A stretch of DNA of 64,000 bases from the NCBI GenBank assembly GCA_009885795.1, contig VFKA01000051.1, forward strand, positions 1 through 64,000, read 5' to 3'. The notes beneath the pieces were generated by a model that made no database searches, was not told the DNA's origin, and was given only the letters and a program-made list of their open reading frames with translations. The stretch comes from Rhodospirillales bacterium. GTDB taxonomy: Bacteria; Pseudomonadota; Alphaproteobacteria; Dongiales; Dongiaceae. Each line of letters starts with the position of its first letter. The stretch's first letter is position 1. A program made the translations under genes and the position numbers. Positions 26,272 through 35,326 of the stretch are shown here, one piece after another.

Positions 26272-27228
26272 ATGGTGATCGGTCCCGATACGGCTGTCCT
26301 GCTTCTGGCGATTCTGGCGGATGCCGTCATCGGCGACCCGGCGTGGCTCTACCGCGCCTGGCCGCATCCGGTGGCGCTCCTCGGGCGCGCCGTCAACTGG
26401 TTCGACTTTCGGTTGAACCGGGATGGCCGGGGCACGCGCGCGGCCGGCGCGATCGCGCTTGGCGCCGTCGTGGCGCTCGCGGTAACGGCCGGAGCCGTCA
26501 TCCATTGGCTGCTCTCCGCCATCCCTTATGGCTGGGCGGCCGAGGCGCTGGTCATGAGCACGCTCATCGCCGGGCGCGGGCTCTATCAGCACGTGGCCGA
26601 AGTCGGCCGGGCGCTCGAACGCGGCGATCTCGGCGCGGCGCGGGCGGCGGTCGCCAAGATCGTCGGGCGCGAGACCGCCGATCTCGACGAGGGCGGCGTG
26701 GCGCGCGGGGGCCTCGAATCGCTCGCCGAGAATTTCGCCGACGGCGTCGTGGCGCCGCTGTTCTGGGGCGCGATCCTGGGACTGCCGGGAATCGCCGCCT
26801 ATAAGGCGATCAACACCGCCGACAGTATGATCGGCCACATGACCCCCCGCTACCGCGATTTCGGCTGGGCGGCGGCGAAGGCGGACGATGGGGCGAATTT
26901 CCTGCCGGCGCGACTGGCCGGGCTGATGATCGCCGGCGCGGCGTTGCTCGTGCCGGGCGCTTCGGCGAGGACGGCCCTCGCCGCCATGATGCGCGATGCG
27001 CCCCGCCACCGCTCGCCCAATGCCGGCTGGCCCGAGGCGGCGCTGGCGGGCGCCTTGGGCTTGGCACTCGCCGGCCCGCGCCGTTATCACGGCGTGGACG
27101 CAGAGGATGCCTGGATGGGCGACGGGCGCGCCGAATGCACGGCCGCCGACATCCGCCGAGGGCTGGGGCTCTATGCGATCGCCTGCGCGATCGGCGCGGG
27201 CGCGATCGCGGTCCTGGCGCTGGCGTGA
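26272..27228 (+). CDS. cbiB: Adenosylcobinamide-phosphate synthase
   Basis: CbiB (CobD in the aerobic naming) attaches aminopropanol or its phosphate to adenosylcobyric acid. It is an integral membrane protein of 318 aa with hydrophobic stretches near residues 5-20, 55-75, 160-180, 215-235 and at the C-terminus. Family motifs are ADAVIGDPAWLYRAWPHPV, RETADLDEGGVARGGLESLA, ENFADGVVAPLFW and KAINTADSMIGH. I chose the ATG at 26272; an upstream TTG is less likely. It is the only rightward gene in this part of the cluster and converges on cobQ with a 4-bp gap. Confidence 0.94.
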   Translation: MVIGPDTAVLLLAILADAVIGDPAWLYRAWPHPVALLGRAVNWFDFRLNRDGRGTRAAGAIALGAVVALAVTAGAVIHWLLSAIPYGWAAEALVMSTLIAGRGLYQHVAEVGRALERGDLGAARAAVAKIVGRETADLDEGGVARGGLESLAENFADGVVAPLFWGAILGLPGIAAYKAINTADSMIGHMTPRYRDFGWAAAKADDGANFLPARLAGLMIAGAALLVPGASARTALAAMMRDAPRHRSPNAGWPEAALAGALGLALAGPRRYHGVDAEDAWMGDGRAECTAADIRRGLGLYAIACAIGAGAIAVLALA

Positions 27229-27232
27229 TCGC

Positions 27233-28684
27233 TCAGCCGCCACGGGCGATCTCCAGGATTCGATCGAGATCGAGATGCGCGGCGAGGCGGTCGGCGAGTT
27301 CGTCCAAGGCAGCCTCGATTCCGGCCTCGTAGGCGGCGCCGCCGGCCGGCCGCGCCTTGAGGCGAGAGAGATAGGCATGGCGAAAGTCGTCGCCGGCGAA
27401 CAAGCCGTGCAGGTAACAGCCTTGCACGCGGCCGTCGGCCGATGTCGCGCCCTCGGGCCTTGCATCATCCAGCCACAGCATCGGCCGCGACGTGTCGGCG
27501 CCGCTGGTCCGCCCCATGTGCATCTCATAGCCGCGCACCCCATCGCGCCCCCGCGCTTCGGCGAGAATCTTCTCGGGCGTCAGTTCGGTGACGACATCGA
27601 GATGCCCGAGGCCATCGACCGTGCCGGGCGGCCCTTCGATTCCGAGGGGATCGGCGACGCGCCGGCCCAGCATCTGATAGCCGGCGCACAACCCCAACAC
27701 GAAACCGCCCTGGCGGCGGTGGGCGGCGATGTCGATGTCCCAGCCTTGGCCGCGCAGCGCGCCCAGATCGGCGATAGTCGATTTCGAACCGGGCAGGAGA
27801 ATGAGATCGGCGGGCGGCAGCGGCCGGCCCGGCTCGACGATGTCGAGCGTTACGTCCGGCTCGGCAAGCAGCGGATCGAGATCGTCGAAATTGGCGATGC
27901 GCGGCAGCCTTGGCACGACGATACGGATGTGGCCGTTGGCGGCGGCGCGAACGGGCCGCTCCAGTTCCATCGCGTCCTCGGCGGGGAGCGCGCGGGCCGC
28001 CTCCAGATAGGGCACGATTCCAAGGCAGCGAAGGCCGGTCGCCTGGTTGAGGATCGGCAAGGCGCCGTCGAACAGGCGCGGATCGCCGCGGAACTTGTTG
28101 ACGATGTAGCCCTTGAGCCGCGCTCTTTCGCTCTCCCCGAGCAGGACCCAGGTGCCGACGATGCCGGCGATGACGCCGCCGCGTTCGATGTCGCCGACCA
28201 GAAGGACGGGAACATCGGCCGCCTCGGCGAAGCCCATGTTGGCGATGTCGCCGTCGCGCAAATTGACCTCGGCGGGACTGCCCGCGCCCTCGACCAGGAC
28301 GAGGTCGGCCTCGGCGCCAACATGCGCGAAGCTTTGCAAGACCGCCGGCATGAGGTCGGGCTTCAGGCGGTGATAGGCGGCGGCGTCCGCGTTGCCGCGC
28401 ACGCGGCCCTGCACGATCAGTTGCGCGCCGACCTCGCTTTGCGGTTTCAGCAGCACCGGGTTCATGTGCCGGCTTGGCGCCACGCCGCAGGCCCGCGCCT
28501 GCAACGCCTGGGCGCGGCCGATCTCGCCGCCATCCGCGGTCACGGCGGCGTTGTTCGACATGTTCTGCGGCTTGAACGGCCGCACGGCAAGGCCGCGGCG
28601 GGCATAGGCGCGGCCAAGGCCGGCGACCAACAGCGACTTGCCGACGGAGGATCCCGTGCCCTGAATCATGATCGCGGCGGCCAT
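27233..28684 (-). CDS. cobQ: Cobyric acid synthase (glutamine-hydrolysing)
   Basis: CobQ/CbiP amidates four side chains of adenosylcobyrinic a,c-diamide, using glutamine and ATP. The protein is 483 aa. The N-terminal dethiobiotin-synthetase-like domain has [20 protein letters not shown] and PQNMSNNA. The C-terminal glutaminase domain has the nucleophilic Cys in [13 protein letters not shown] (about residue 330) and the catalytic His near QGCYLHGLF. It is the last gene of the cobU-cobW-cobN-cobO-cobQ operon and follows cobO by 4 bp. Confidence 0.95.
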   Translation of the reverse strand: MAAAIMIQGTGSSVGKSLLVAGLGRAYARRGLAVRPFKPQNMSNNAAVTADGGEIGRAQALQARACGVAPSRHMNPVLLKPQSEVGAQLIVQGRVRGNADAAAYHRLKPDLMPAVLQSFAHVGAEADLVLVEGAGSPAEVNLRDGDIANMGFAEAADVPVLLVGDIERGGVIAGIVGTWVLLGESERARLKGYIVNKFRGDPRLFDGALPILNQATGLRCLGIVPYLEAARALPAEDAMELERPVRAAANGHIRIVVPRLPRIANFDDLDPLLAEPDVTLDIVEPGRPLPPADLILLPGSKSTIADLGALRGQGWDIDIAAHRRQGGFVLGLCAGYQMLGRRVADPLGIEGPPGTVDGLGHLDVVTELTPEKILAEARGRDGVRGYEMHMGRTSGADTSRPMLWLDDARPEGATSADGRVQGCYLHGLFAGDDFRHAYLSRLKARPAGGAAYEAGIEAALDELADRLAAHLDLDRILEIARGG

Positions 28685-28688
28685 GGGA

Positions 28689-29306
28689 TCAGAACTCGAT
28701 TCCGGCTTGCGCCTTCACGCCGGCGCGGAACGGATGCTTCACCAGCGTCATCTCGGTGACGAGGTCGGCGGCCTCGATCAGCTCCGGCTTGGCGTTGCGG
28801 CCGGTGACGATGACGTGCAGATCCGGGCGGCGGGCGACAAGCACGCGCACCACGTCCTCCACCGGCAAGTAATCGTAGCGCAGCACGATGTTGAGCTCGT
28901 CCAGAAGCACGAGCTTGAGGCTCGAATCCGCCAGCATCGCCTTCGCCTCGTCCCAGGCGGCGCCGGCCGCCTTGATGTCGCGGGCGCGGTCCTGGGTTTC
29001 CCAGGTGAAGCCCTCGCCCATCGTGCGATAGCGCACCAGATCGGCGAAGCGCTCCAGGGATTGGCGCTCGCCGGTTTGCCACTTGCCCTTGACGAACTGC
29101 ACGATGCCGACCGGAAACCCGTGGCCGAGCGCGCGCAAGACCAGGCCGAAGGCGGCGGTGGACTTGCCCTTGCCGGTGCCGGTGTGGACGATGAGCAGCC
29201 CCTTCTCGATGGTCTTGGTGGCGAGGATCTTCGCCTTCGCCGCCTTGCGCAAGGCGGCCTTCTCGTTGGCGCGGCGGTTCACGTCATCGTCGTCGAGTTC
29301 GGTCAT
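28689..29306 (-). CDS. cobO: Cob(I)yrinic acid a,c-diamide adenosyltransferase (CobA/CobO type)
   Basis: CobO attaches the adenosyl group to the corrinoid cobalt. The protein is 205 aa from the ATG at 29306. Walker A is [20 protein letters not shown], followed by [30 protein letters not shown] and [20 protein letters not shown], all typical. The N-terminal 25 residues are charged and helical. The ATG overlaps the cobN stop by 4 bp, and the frame further upstream is only a cobN shadow. Confidence 0.95.
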   Translation of the reverse strand: MTELDDDDVNRRANEKAALRKAAKAKILATKTIEKGLLIVHTGTGKGKSTAAFGLVLRALGHGFPVGIVQFVKGKWQTGERQSLERFADLVRYRTMGEGFTWETQDRARDIKAAGAAWDEAKAMLADSSLKLVLLDELNIVLRYDYLPVEDVVRVLVARRPDLHVIVTGRNAKPELIEAADLVTEMTLVKHPFRAGVKAQAGIEF

Positions 29307-32300
29307 GGAAGTCGCTCCGCCAAGGCCGCGAGCTGGACGTGCGCGGCGTTGGCGCGCGGTCGCCACAGGCCGCGGGCCTCGGCCTCGAGCAGGCGCGCCG
29401 CCATTTCCGCGCCCGCGTTCGGGTTGCAGTCGAGGAGAAAGCCGCGCACGCGCTCGTCGGCCACGTAGGCCTCGTACACCGCGTCGAAATGATGATCCTT
29501 GACGGCGCCGGTGGTGGCGGCGAAGGCGAACATGTAATCGACCGTCGCCGCCATTTCCGCGGCGCCCTTGTAGCCGTGGCGCATGACGCCGGCGATCCAT
29601 TTCGGGTTGACGACGCGGGCGCGCACCACGCGGGCGATTTCCTCCTCGAGGGTGCGTATGCGCGCGCGTTCGACCAGCGAATGATCGTTGTGGTAGATCG
29701 CCGGCCGGCGCCCCGAGAGCGCCGCGACCGCCGCGGCCATGCCGCCCTCGAACTGGTAGTAGTCATCGCTGTCGAGAAGGTCGTGCTCGCGGTTGTCCTG
29801 GTTGTGGATGACGCCCTCGACCGCGGCGAGCCGGCGCTCGAAGAGGCCCGTGGCGCTCTCGCCCGCCGCCCCGGCGCCATAGGCATAGCCGCCCCAGGCC
29901 ACGTAGGCCCGCGCCAAGTCTTCGGCGCTCTCCCAGCCGCGCTCGTCGATCAAGGCCTGGAGGCCGGCGCCATAGGCGCCCGGCTTGGAGCCGAAGACCC
30001 GAAACCCCGCGCGCCGCTCGGCCTCTTTCCGGTCGAGGCCAGCCTTCATGAGTGCTTCGGCCTCGCGGCGCACCCGCGCCGCCATGGGATTTTCGTCCTC
30101 GGTTTCGTCCAACGCCGCCACCGCGCGGGCGGCGCTGTCGATCAAGTCGATCTGCGCCGGGAACGCATCGCGGAAGAAGCCGGAAACCCGGAGCGTCACA
30201 TCGACCCGGGGCCGCCCGAGCGCCGACACCGGCAAAATCTCGAACCCCGATACCCGCGCCGAGCCCTGGTCCCAGGTCGGGCGAACGCCCATCAGCGCCA
30301 GCGCCTGCGCCAGATCGTCGCCGCCGGTGCGCATGTTGGCGGTGCCCCAGGCCGAGAGCGCCATCGCGGTCGGCCAACGTCCGTGATCCTGGACATGGCG
30401 TTCGAGGAGCAGCGACGCCGACTGCCAGCCGAGCCGCCAGGCACTTTGCGTCGGCACGGTGCGCGTATCCAGCGAATAGAAGTTGCGGCCCGTGGGCAGC
30501 ACGTCGAGGCGCCCGCGCGTCGGCGCGCCCGAGGGCCCCGGCGCCACGAACCTTCCATCGAGGCCGGTGAGCAGGCCCTTCAACTCGGCCGCGCCGCAGG
30601 CGGCGACGGTCGGGCGCAAGGTGTCGTGAATATAATCCAGGACCGCGGCGCTCCGGCTCCACGCCGGATCGCAAGGCGCGGTGCCGGCCACGAGACTTCG
30701 CGCCAACGCCTCCAGCCGTTCGACGGTATCGCCGGCGGTGCGCCAGGGATCGCCGGAAGCCAACGCCGCCGGCCGGGCCAAGGTCCACTGCGCGCCCATC
30801 TCCGCCGTCAGCGGATCGAAGCCGTCGAGCCCGAGATCGGCGGCGAGCGCCCGGGTGATCGAGGCATGGCCGCCCTCGCCCGCCCCGCGCGGCGCCCGCG
30901 TCAGCGCCACCAGAAGATCGGTCAACCGATCGCCCTCGGGCGAGCGGCCGAACACGTGCAGCCCGTCGCGGATCTGCATCTCTTTAAGCTCGCACAGATG
31001 ATTGTCGAGCTTGGCCAGCGCTACTCCCTCGTCCTCGCCGCCGGCGATGCCCATGTCCTTGTCGAGCCCGATCGAACGGGAGAGATCGAGAATCTCCCCG
31101 CGCAACAGTTTGCAGCGACGGGGATCCAGGCCGGCCGCCTCGTAGTGCTCGTCCACCAGACGCTCGAGTTCCGCGAGCGGCCCGTAGGTTTCGGCGCGGG
31201 TGAGCGGCGGGGTCAGGTGATCGACGATGACGGCGCCGGCGCGGCGCTTGGCCTGGGCGCCCTCGCCCGGATCGTTGACGATGAAGGGATAGAGATGCGG
31301 CAAGGCGCCCATCGCCGCCTCGGGATAGCAGCCGCTCGACAGCGCCAGGGCCTTGCCGGGCAGCCATTCGAGATTGCCGTGCTTGCCCATGTGCACGATG
31401 GCGTGCGCGCCGAAGACCCGGCGTGCCCAGGCGTAGAAGGCGAAATAGCCGTGCGGGGGAACCAGCGCCGGGTCGTGATAGCTGCCGGCCGGGTCGATGT
31501 TGTAGCCGCGCGCCGGCTGCACGCCGAGCATGACGTTGCCGAGACGGTGGATCGGCAGACGGAAGGCGCCATCGGCGAAGAACGGATCGGCGTCCGGCGG
31601 CCCCCAGCGTGCCGTGACCTCGGCCCGGACGCTCTCCGCCAGCGAACCTAGGAACGCCTGGTATTCGGCGAGTGGCAGGATCTCGCCCCCCTCGCCCTTC
31701 CCCCTCCCCTCAATCGGGGGGAGAGGGTTGCGAAGGGCGTTGGTCGGGCCGGCGAGCAGCCGCGCCATCAGGGCGGCGCCATCGGCGGGCATGGCATCGA
31801 CGGCATAGCCGGCGGCCGCCAGCGCGCGCAAGACCTCGACGGCGCCCGCCGGGGTGTCGAGCCCGACGCCGTTGCCGATGCGCCCATCGCGATTGGGATA
31901 GTTGGCAAACACGATGGCGATGCGCCGCTCGCCGGCCGGTGTCGCGCGAAGCCGCGCCCAGCCGGCGGCCATCTCGGCCACGAAGGCGGCGCGGTCGGGG
32001 ACCGCGCGGTGATCGATGATGGCGCACTCGGTCGCCTCGTCGAAGCGCGCCTCGGCCTTGAAAGAGACGGCGCGGGACAGGATCCGGCCGTCGAGTTCCG
32101 GCAGCGCCACATGCATGGCGATGTCGCGCGCCGCGAGACCCGACGTGCCGGCGCGCCAGGCTTCCTCCGTGCCGCTCGACAATACGACCTGCAGCACCGG
32201 GCACGGACCGAAGGTCCGGCCGGCGGCAAACGCGGTGGCGTTCAGTACGACCGACGGGGCGACGGCCACGATGGCATCGTCGAGAAGCGCGCCGGCGAAG

Positions 32301-33025
32301 GGATCCTTGAGGCTGGCGACATGGATCGGCAGCGCGTCCATGCCGGCTGCGTCGAGGGCGTCGATGAGGGCATCGACCGGCTTGGTGGCGCCGGACTGCA
32401 CCAGCGCCCGATAGAAGATCACCAGCGCCACCGGCCGCCCGCGCAATCCACGCATCAGATCGGCCAGCGTCGGGTCGGCGATCGCGGGAGAATAAAATCC
32501 GGCGCGCGCAAGCGGCCTCGGCTCGGCCCATGGCGTGACGTGGCCTATCAGATTGGCGGCGTAGGCGAGCAGATTCGCCGCGTTCTCCACCCCGCCTTCG
32601 ACCGCATAGCGCCATAACCGGTGGCATGCTTCGCCCGGCAGGGTCGACAGCGCCATGAGCTCGGAATCCGGCTGGTCGTCGCCGGGCAGCGCCGCCAGCG
32701 GAATCTTCAGCCGGCGGCAGGTCTCCGCCACCCGCTCGATCCCGAACGACCAATAACGCACGCCGCCCAACAGGCGCACGACGACGAGCCGGGCATGGGC
32801 GACGACGTCGTCGATGTAGCGATCGACGGTGAAGGGATGATGGAGCGCCATCAGATTGGCAAGGCGCAACGTGGGCGCGGGGCCGAGGCGGTTGCGGGCC
32901 GAGGCGAGGCAGCTAATTTCGGTGTCGGCGGCCGAGAGAATCAGGATATCGCCCGGCGATTGCGCCAATGTCACCGGCGTGCCGCCGTCGGAAATGAGAC
33001 CGGGTTTGGTGGCGAGAAGATGCAT
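29303..33025 (-). CDS. cobN: Cobaltochelatase subunit CobN
   Basis: CobN is the large substrate-binding subunit of the ATP-dependent cobaltochelatase of the late-insertion pathway. The protein is 1240 aa, close to the usual 1250-1280. Recognisable segments are HMGKHGNLEWLPGKALALS, YPFIVNDPGEGAQAKRRAGA, GLDKDMGIAGGEDEGVAL, NMRTGGDDLAQALALMGVRP and the C-terminal KNPKW-like VNPKWIAGVMRHGYKGA. Around residues 432-446 the protein has a low-complexity insertion (NPLPPIEGRGKGEGGE) encoded by a C/G palindrome. Its partners CobS and CobT are not in the window. The start lies next to a repeat whose sequence may supply the ribosome binding site. Confidence 0.95.
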   Translation of the reverse strand: MHLLATKPGLISDGGTPVTLAQSPGDILILSAADTEISCLASARNRLGPAPTLRLANLMALHHPFTVDRYIDDVVAHARLVVVRLLGGVRYWSFGIERVAETCRRLKIPLAALPGDDQPDSELMALSTLPGEACHRLWRYAVEGGVENAANLLAYAANLIGHVTPWAEPRPLARAGFYSPAIADPTLADLMRGLRGRPVALVIFYRALVQSGATKPVDALIDALDAAGMDALPIHVASLKDPFAGALLDDAIVAVAPSVVLNATAFAAGRTFGPCPVLQVVLSSGTEEAWRAGTSGLAARDIAMHVALPELDGRILSRAVSFKAEARFDEATECAIIDHRAVPDRAAFVAEMAAGWARLRATPAGERRIAIVFANYPNRDGRIGNGVGLDTPAGAVEVLRALAAAGYAVDAMPADGAALMARLLAGPTNALRNPLPPIEGRGKGEGGEILPLAEYQAFLGSLAESVRAEVTARWGPPDADPFFADGAFRLPIHRLGNVMLGVQPARGYNIDPAGSYHDPALVPPHGYFAFYAWARRVFGAHAIVHMGKHGNLEWLPGKALALSSGCYPEAAMGALPHLYPFIVNDPGEGAQAKRRAGAVIVDHLTPPLTRAETYGPLAELERLVDEHYEAAGLDPRRCKLLRGEILDLSRSIGLDKDMGIAGGEDEGVALAKLDNHLCELKEMQIRDGLHVFGRSPEGDRLTDLLVALTRAPRGAGEGGHASITRALAADLGLDGFDPLTAEMGAQWTLARPAALASGDPWRTAGDTVERLEALARSLVAGTAPCDPAWSRSAAVLDYIHDTLRPTVAACGAAELKGLLTGLDGRFVAPGPSGAPTRGRLDVLPTGRNFYSLDTRTVPTQSAWRLGWQSASLLLERHVQDHGRWPTAMALSAWGTANMRTGGDDLAQALALMGVRPTWDQGSARVSGFEILPVSALGRPRVDVTLRVSGFFRDAFPAQIDLIDSAARAVAALDETEDENPMAARVRREAEALMKAGLDRKEAERRAGFRVFGSKPGAYGAGLQALIDERGWESAEDLARAYVAWGGYAYGAGAAGESATGLFERRLAAVEGVIHNQDNREHDLLDSDDYYQFEGGMAAAVAALSGRRPAIYHNDHSLVERARIRTLEEEIARVVRARVVNPKWIAGVMRHGYKGAAEMAATVDYMFAFAATTGAVKDHHFDAVYEAYVADERVRGFLLDCNPNAGAEMAARLLEAEARGLWRPRANAAHVQLAALAERLP
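31684..31733. repeat. In-frame C/G-rich palindrome inside cobN
   Basis: The plus strand reads CCCCTCCCCTCAATCGGGGG and then GAGAGGG, preceded by a C-rich run. It is a short inverted repeat of a kind common between genes in proteobacteria. It adds about 15 low-complexity residues to CobN. Confidence 0.6.
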
Positions 33026-33031
33026 ATCGGC

Positions 33032-33144
33032 CTAGTGTAGCGACGCCGACGCTTCGAACCCACCGATGTCATGGCCGGGCCTGACCCGGCCATCCAGGAA
33101 TCGGTGAAAAGCCTGGATGCCCGGATCAAGTCCGGGCATGACAA
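33032..33144. repeat. Palindrome pair with CTAGTGTAGCGAC left end
   Basis: The first 45 bp match 24943-24990 (CTAGTGTAGCGAC, TTCGAACCCACCGA, GTCATGGCCGG). Two facing palindromes follow: GTCATGGCCGGGCCTGACCC with GGCCATCCAG, and CTGGATGCCCGGATCAAGTC with CGGGCATGAC. It lies between cobW and cobN inside the operon. A related pair lies at 48211-48291. Confidence 0.7.
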
Positions 33145-33162
33145 GGGAGGCGGAAGCAGGAA

Positions 33163-34209
33163 TCATCCGATTGATCCACTATACGAGCCTGCGGCGATGG
33201 AAGCGGCGATGGCGGCGCGGTCGAGGCCCTTCTGGCCGATGACGACGAGACGTCCGACGCGCGGTTCGCCCGGCCCCCACGCCCGATCGTAGTGGTGGTT
33301 CAGCCTGGCGCCGACGCCTTGCAACAGCAACCGCATGTCGCGCCCGGCGACGGCGAGGAATCCCTTGATGCGCAGGATGTCGTGACGTTCGGCGACGGAT
33401 CGCAGGCGATCGGCAATCGCATCGGGCGAGGCGACCGGCGGCACTTCGACGGTGAAGCTCTCGAAATCGTCGTGGTCGTGTCCATCCTCGCCGTCGTGAT
33501 GGGAGGGCCGCGCGGCGAGATCGCTCTCGGACTCCGCGCCCAGGCCCAACAGAATCGAAAGGTCTATCGCTCCGAACGCGGCGGTCACCATCTTCACGGC
33601 GCGCGGCCGGGCGGCGATGGCGGCCGTCGCTTTCTTACGCTCGGCGTCACTCATTCGATCGATCTTGTTCAGCACCACGAGGTCGGCGCAGGCGATCTGG
33701 TCCTCGAATAGCTCGGCCAGCGGCGAGTCGTGATCGAGCGCCGCGTCGGCGGCGCGCTGGCTTGCTAGCGCCGCCGGATCCTCGGCGAAACGCCCGGCGG
33801 CCAGTGCCGGCCCATCGACGACGGCGATCACGCCATCGACGGTGACGCGGGTGCGAATCTCGGGCCAGTTGAAGGCCTGGACCAGGGGCTTCGGGAGCGC
33901 CAGGCCCGAGGTCTCGATGACGATGTGATCGGGCGGCCGGGGGCGGTCGATGAGGGCCGAGATCGTCGGCACGAAGTCGTCGGCGACGGTGCAGCAGATG
34001 CAGCCATTGGCGAGCTCGACGATGTTGTCCTCGCAATCGGCGATGCCGCAGGATTTCAGGATGTCGCCATCGACGCCGATCTCGCCGAACTCGTTGATGA
34101 CGAGGGCAAGACGCCTGCCGCCGGCGTTACGCAACAGATGCTGGATCATCGTCGTCTTGCCGGAGCCGAGAAAGCCGGTGATGACGGTGGCGGGAATGCG
34201 CGCGGTCAT
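33163..34209 (-). CDS. cobW: CobW-type metallochaperone GTPase
   Basis: A COG0523 G3E GTPase, 348 aa, thought to deliver cobalt to the CobNST chelatase. Walker A is TGFLGSGKTTMIQHLL, the metal motif is NGCICCT (CxCC type, about residue 70), the guanine motif VLNKIDR, and VIETSGLALPKPL is typical. A His/Asp-rich loop (HHDGEDGHDHDD, about residue 235) may hold metal. The C-terminal domain has IKGFLAVAGRDMRLLLQGVG. It overlaps cobU by 4 bp upstream and lies 137 bp before cobN. Confidence 0.94.
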   Translation of the reverse strand: MTARIPATVITGFLGSGKTTMIQHLLRNAGGRRLALVINEFGEIGVDGDILKSCGIADCEDNIVELANGCICCTVADDFVPTISALIDRPRPPDHIVIETSGLALPKPLVQAFNWPEIRTRVTVDGVIAVVDGPALAAGRFAEDPAALASQRAADAALDHDSPLAELFEDQIACADLVVLNKIDRMSDAERKKATAAIAARPRAVKMVTAAFGAIDLSILLGLGAESESDLAARPSHHDGEDGHDHDDFESFTVEVPPVASPDAIADRLRSVAERHDILRIKGFLAVAGRDMRLLLQGVGARLNHHYDRAWGPGEPRVGRLVVIGQKGLDRAAIAASIAAGSYSGSIG

Positions 34210-34772
34210 TTCGTTTCATCCTTGAGCATGAGCGGCAGGCCGGCGGTGACGAGATAGACGCGCGAGGCGGCCGCGGCGGCGCGCTGATTGAGCCATCCGG
34301 CTTCATCGCGGAAGGCGCGGGCGAGCGGATTGTCGGGCACGATGCCGGCACCGACTTCATTGCCGACGAAGACGACGGGAGAGTCGAGACGCGGCAGCGT
34401 TTCGAGGAGCGCCGCCACGGCCGCTTTCGCGTCGCGCTTGGCAAGAAGGAGATTGCTCAGCCACAGCGTCAGGCAATCGACCAGGACCGCGGCTCCCGAC
34501 GCGGCCGACACGAGCGCCTCGGCCAATTCGTAAGGCTCCTCGACCGTGCGCCAGGCCGGATCGCGCCGGCGGCGATGTTCGGCGATGCGCGCCCTCATCT
34601 CATCGTCGCCGGCAACCGCCGTCGCCAGATAGACGCGGGCGCCCGGATGATTCGCGATCAGTTGCTCGGCAAACGCGCTCTTGCCCGAACGCGCGCCGCC
34701 AAGAACGAGCGTCACCGGCGCAAGCGCGGCCGCGGCATGGAGCGACGATCGGCCGTGTGGAGCGGAATCCAT
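34206..34772 (-). CDS. cobU: Adenosylcobinamide kinase / GMP transferase
   Basis: CobU (CobP) phosphorylates adenosylcobinamide and activates it with GMP in lower-loop assembly. The protein is 188 aa from the ATG at 34772. Walker A is LVLGGARSGKSAFAEQLI, then VYLATAVAGDDEMRARIAEH with the GMP-accepting His, VDCLTLWLSNLLL and FVGNEVGAGIVP. GGAGGGAGGAAC lies about ten bases upstream of this ATG, so I prefer it to the ATG at 34808. It is the first gene after the cobalamin riboswitch and is coupled to cobW by ATGA. Confidence 0.95.
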   Translation of the reverse strand: MDSAPHGRSSLHAAAALAPVTLVLGGARSGKSAFAEQLIANHPGARVYLATAVAGDDEMRARIAEHRRRRDPAWRTVEEPYELAEALVSAASGAAVLVDCLTLWLSNLLLAKRDAKAAVAALLETLPRLDSPVVFVGNEVGAGIVPDNPLARAFRDEAGWLNQRAAAAASRVYLVTAGLPLMLKDETK

Positions 34773-34827
34773 AAGCCGCGTTCCTCCCTCCGAGGAGCGA
34801 AAAGCCATGCGAAGTACACGCCGAGGA

Positions 34828-35010
34828 GGTCTCCTGGCTCGGGGTCATCGACCGCCGGCGCCTTCCCGGCCGAATGGCCAGTGGCACCTTAGTTGACCCT
34901 CGATGGGTCGCCGGCGATCTAACCGCTCACAGTTGCGGGGGCAGCGCCGGGGTGGCCTTTAGGGCTTCACCGGCTTCCCTGTCTTGGCGGGAGGACGTTA
35001 TCGCAACGGC
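34828..35010 (-). ncRNA. Cobalamin riboswitch
   Basis: On the minus strand the conserved blocks appear in order: AGGGAAGCCGGTGAA (near 34980-34966), CGGCGCTGCCCCCGCAACTG (34950-34930), the B12 box GCCACTGG (34885-34878) and the terminal GAGCCAGGAGACC (34840-34828). The cobU ATG lies about 55 nt downstream, and its ribosome binding site could be hidden when cobalamin binds. It should shut the cobU-cobW-cobN-cobO-cobQ operon when the vitamin is present. The 5' limit is approximate. Confidence 0.92.
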
Positions 35011-35086
35011 CGCGATGGCGCCAGTGGCGTTTAGGGCTTGTCTGGAAATAGGTGAATCGATCCGAGCCGTGGGACGCCAAGTAAAG

Positions 35087-35203
35087 CTGTCATCGTCGGG
35101 CTTGACCCGACGATCCATCGGCGTCCCACGCGCGATCGGCGCGATTCTTCCGGCGACGTCGCCGACCGTACCATGGATCGCCGGGTCGGGCTCGGCGATG
35201 ACA
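35087..35203. repeat. Palindrome pair between riboswitch and MFS gene
   Basis: Arm 1 (35087-35118) has GTCATCGTCGGGCTTGACCC with GACGATCCA. Arm 2 (35173-35203) has TGGATCGCCGGGTCGGGCTC with GGCGATGACA. The arms face each other as in the elements at 33067 and 48211, but the spacer here is about 55 bp. No gene lies in 35011-35326. Confidence 0.65.
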
Positions 35204-35326
35204 AAGGGGGGGGGTGGCGCGGGTCATCATGAATCGAGAAGAACGGGACTTGCACGGCGTCCTTTCCCCGTCGTCAATTCCAGGTCATGTTGCGCTTGCC
35301 ATTCACGGCCGGGACCGAGGCCACAC

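Noticed and set aside
29339-31651. Rightward open frame of 770 codons opposite cobN
   Set aside because: Antisense shadow of cobN with no motif, signal or ribosome binding site.
35015-35030. A second B12 box at GCGCCAGTGGCG
   Set aside because: No other riboswitch blocks lie at the right distance; it is near the 5' side of the one convincing riboswitch.
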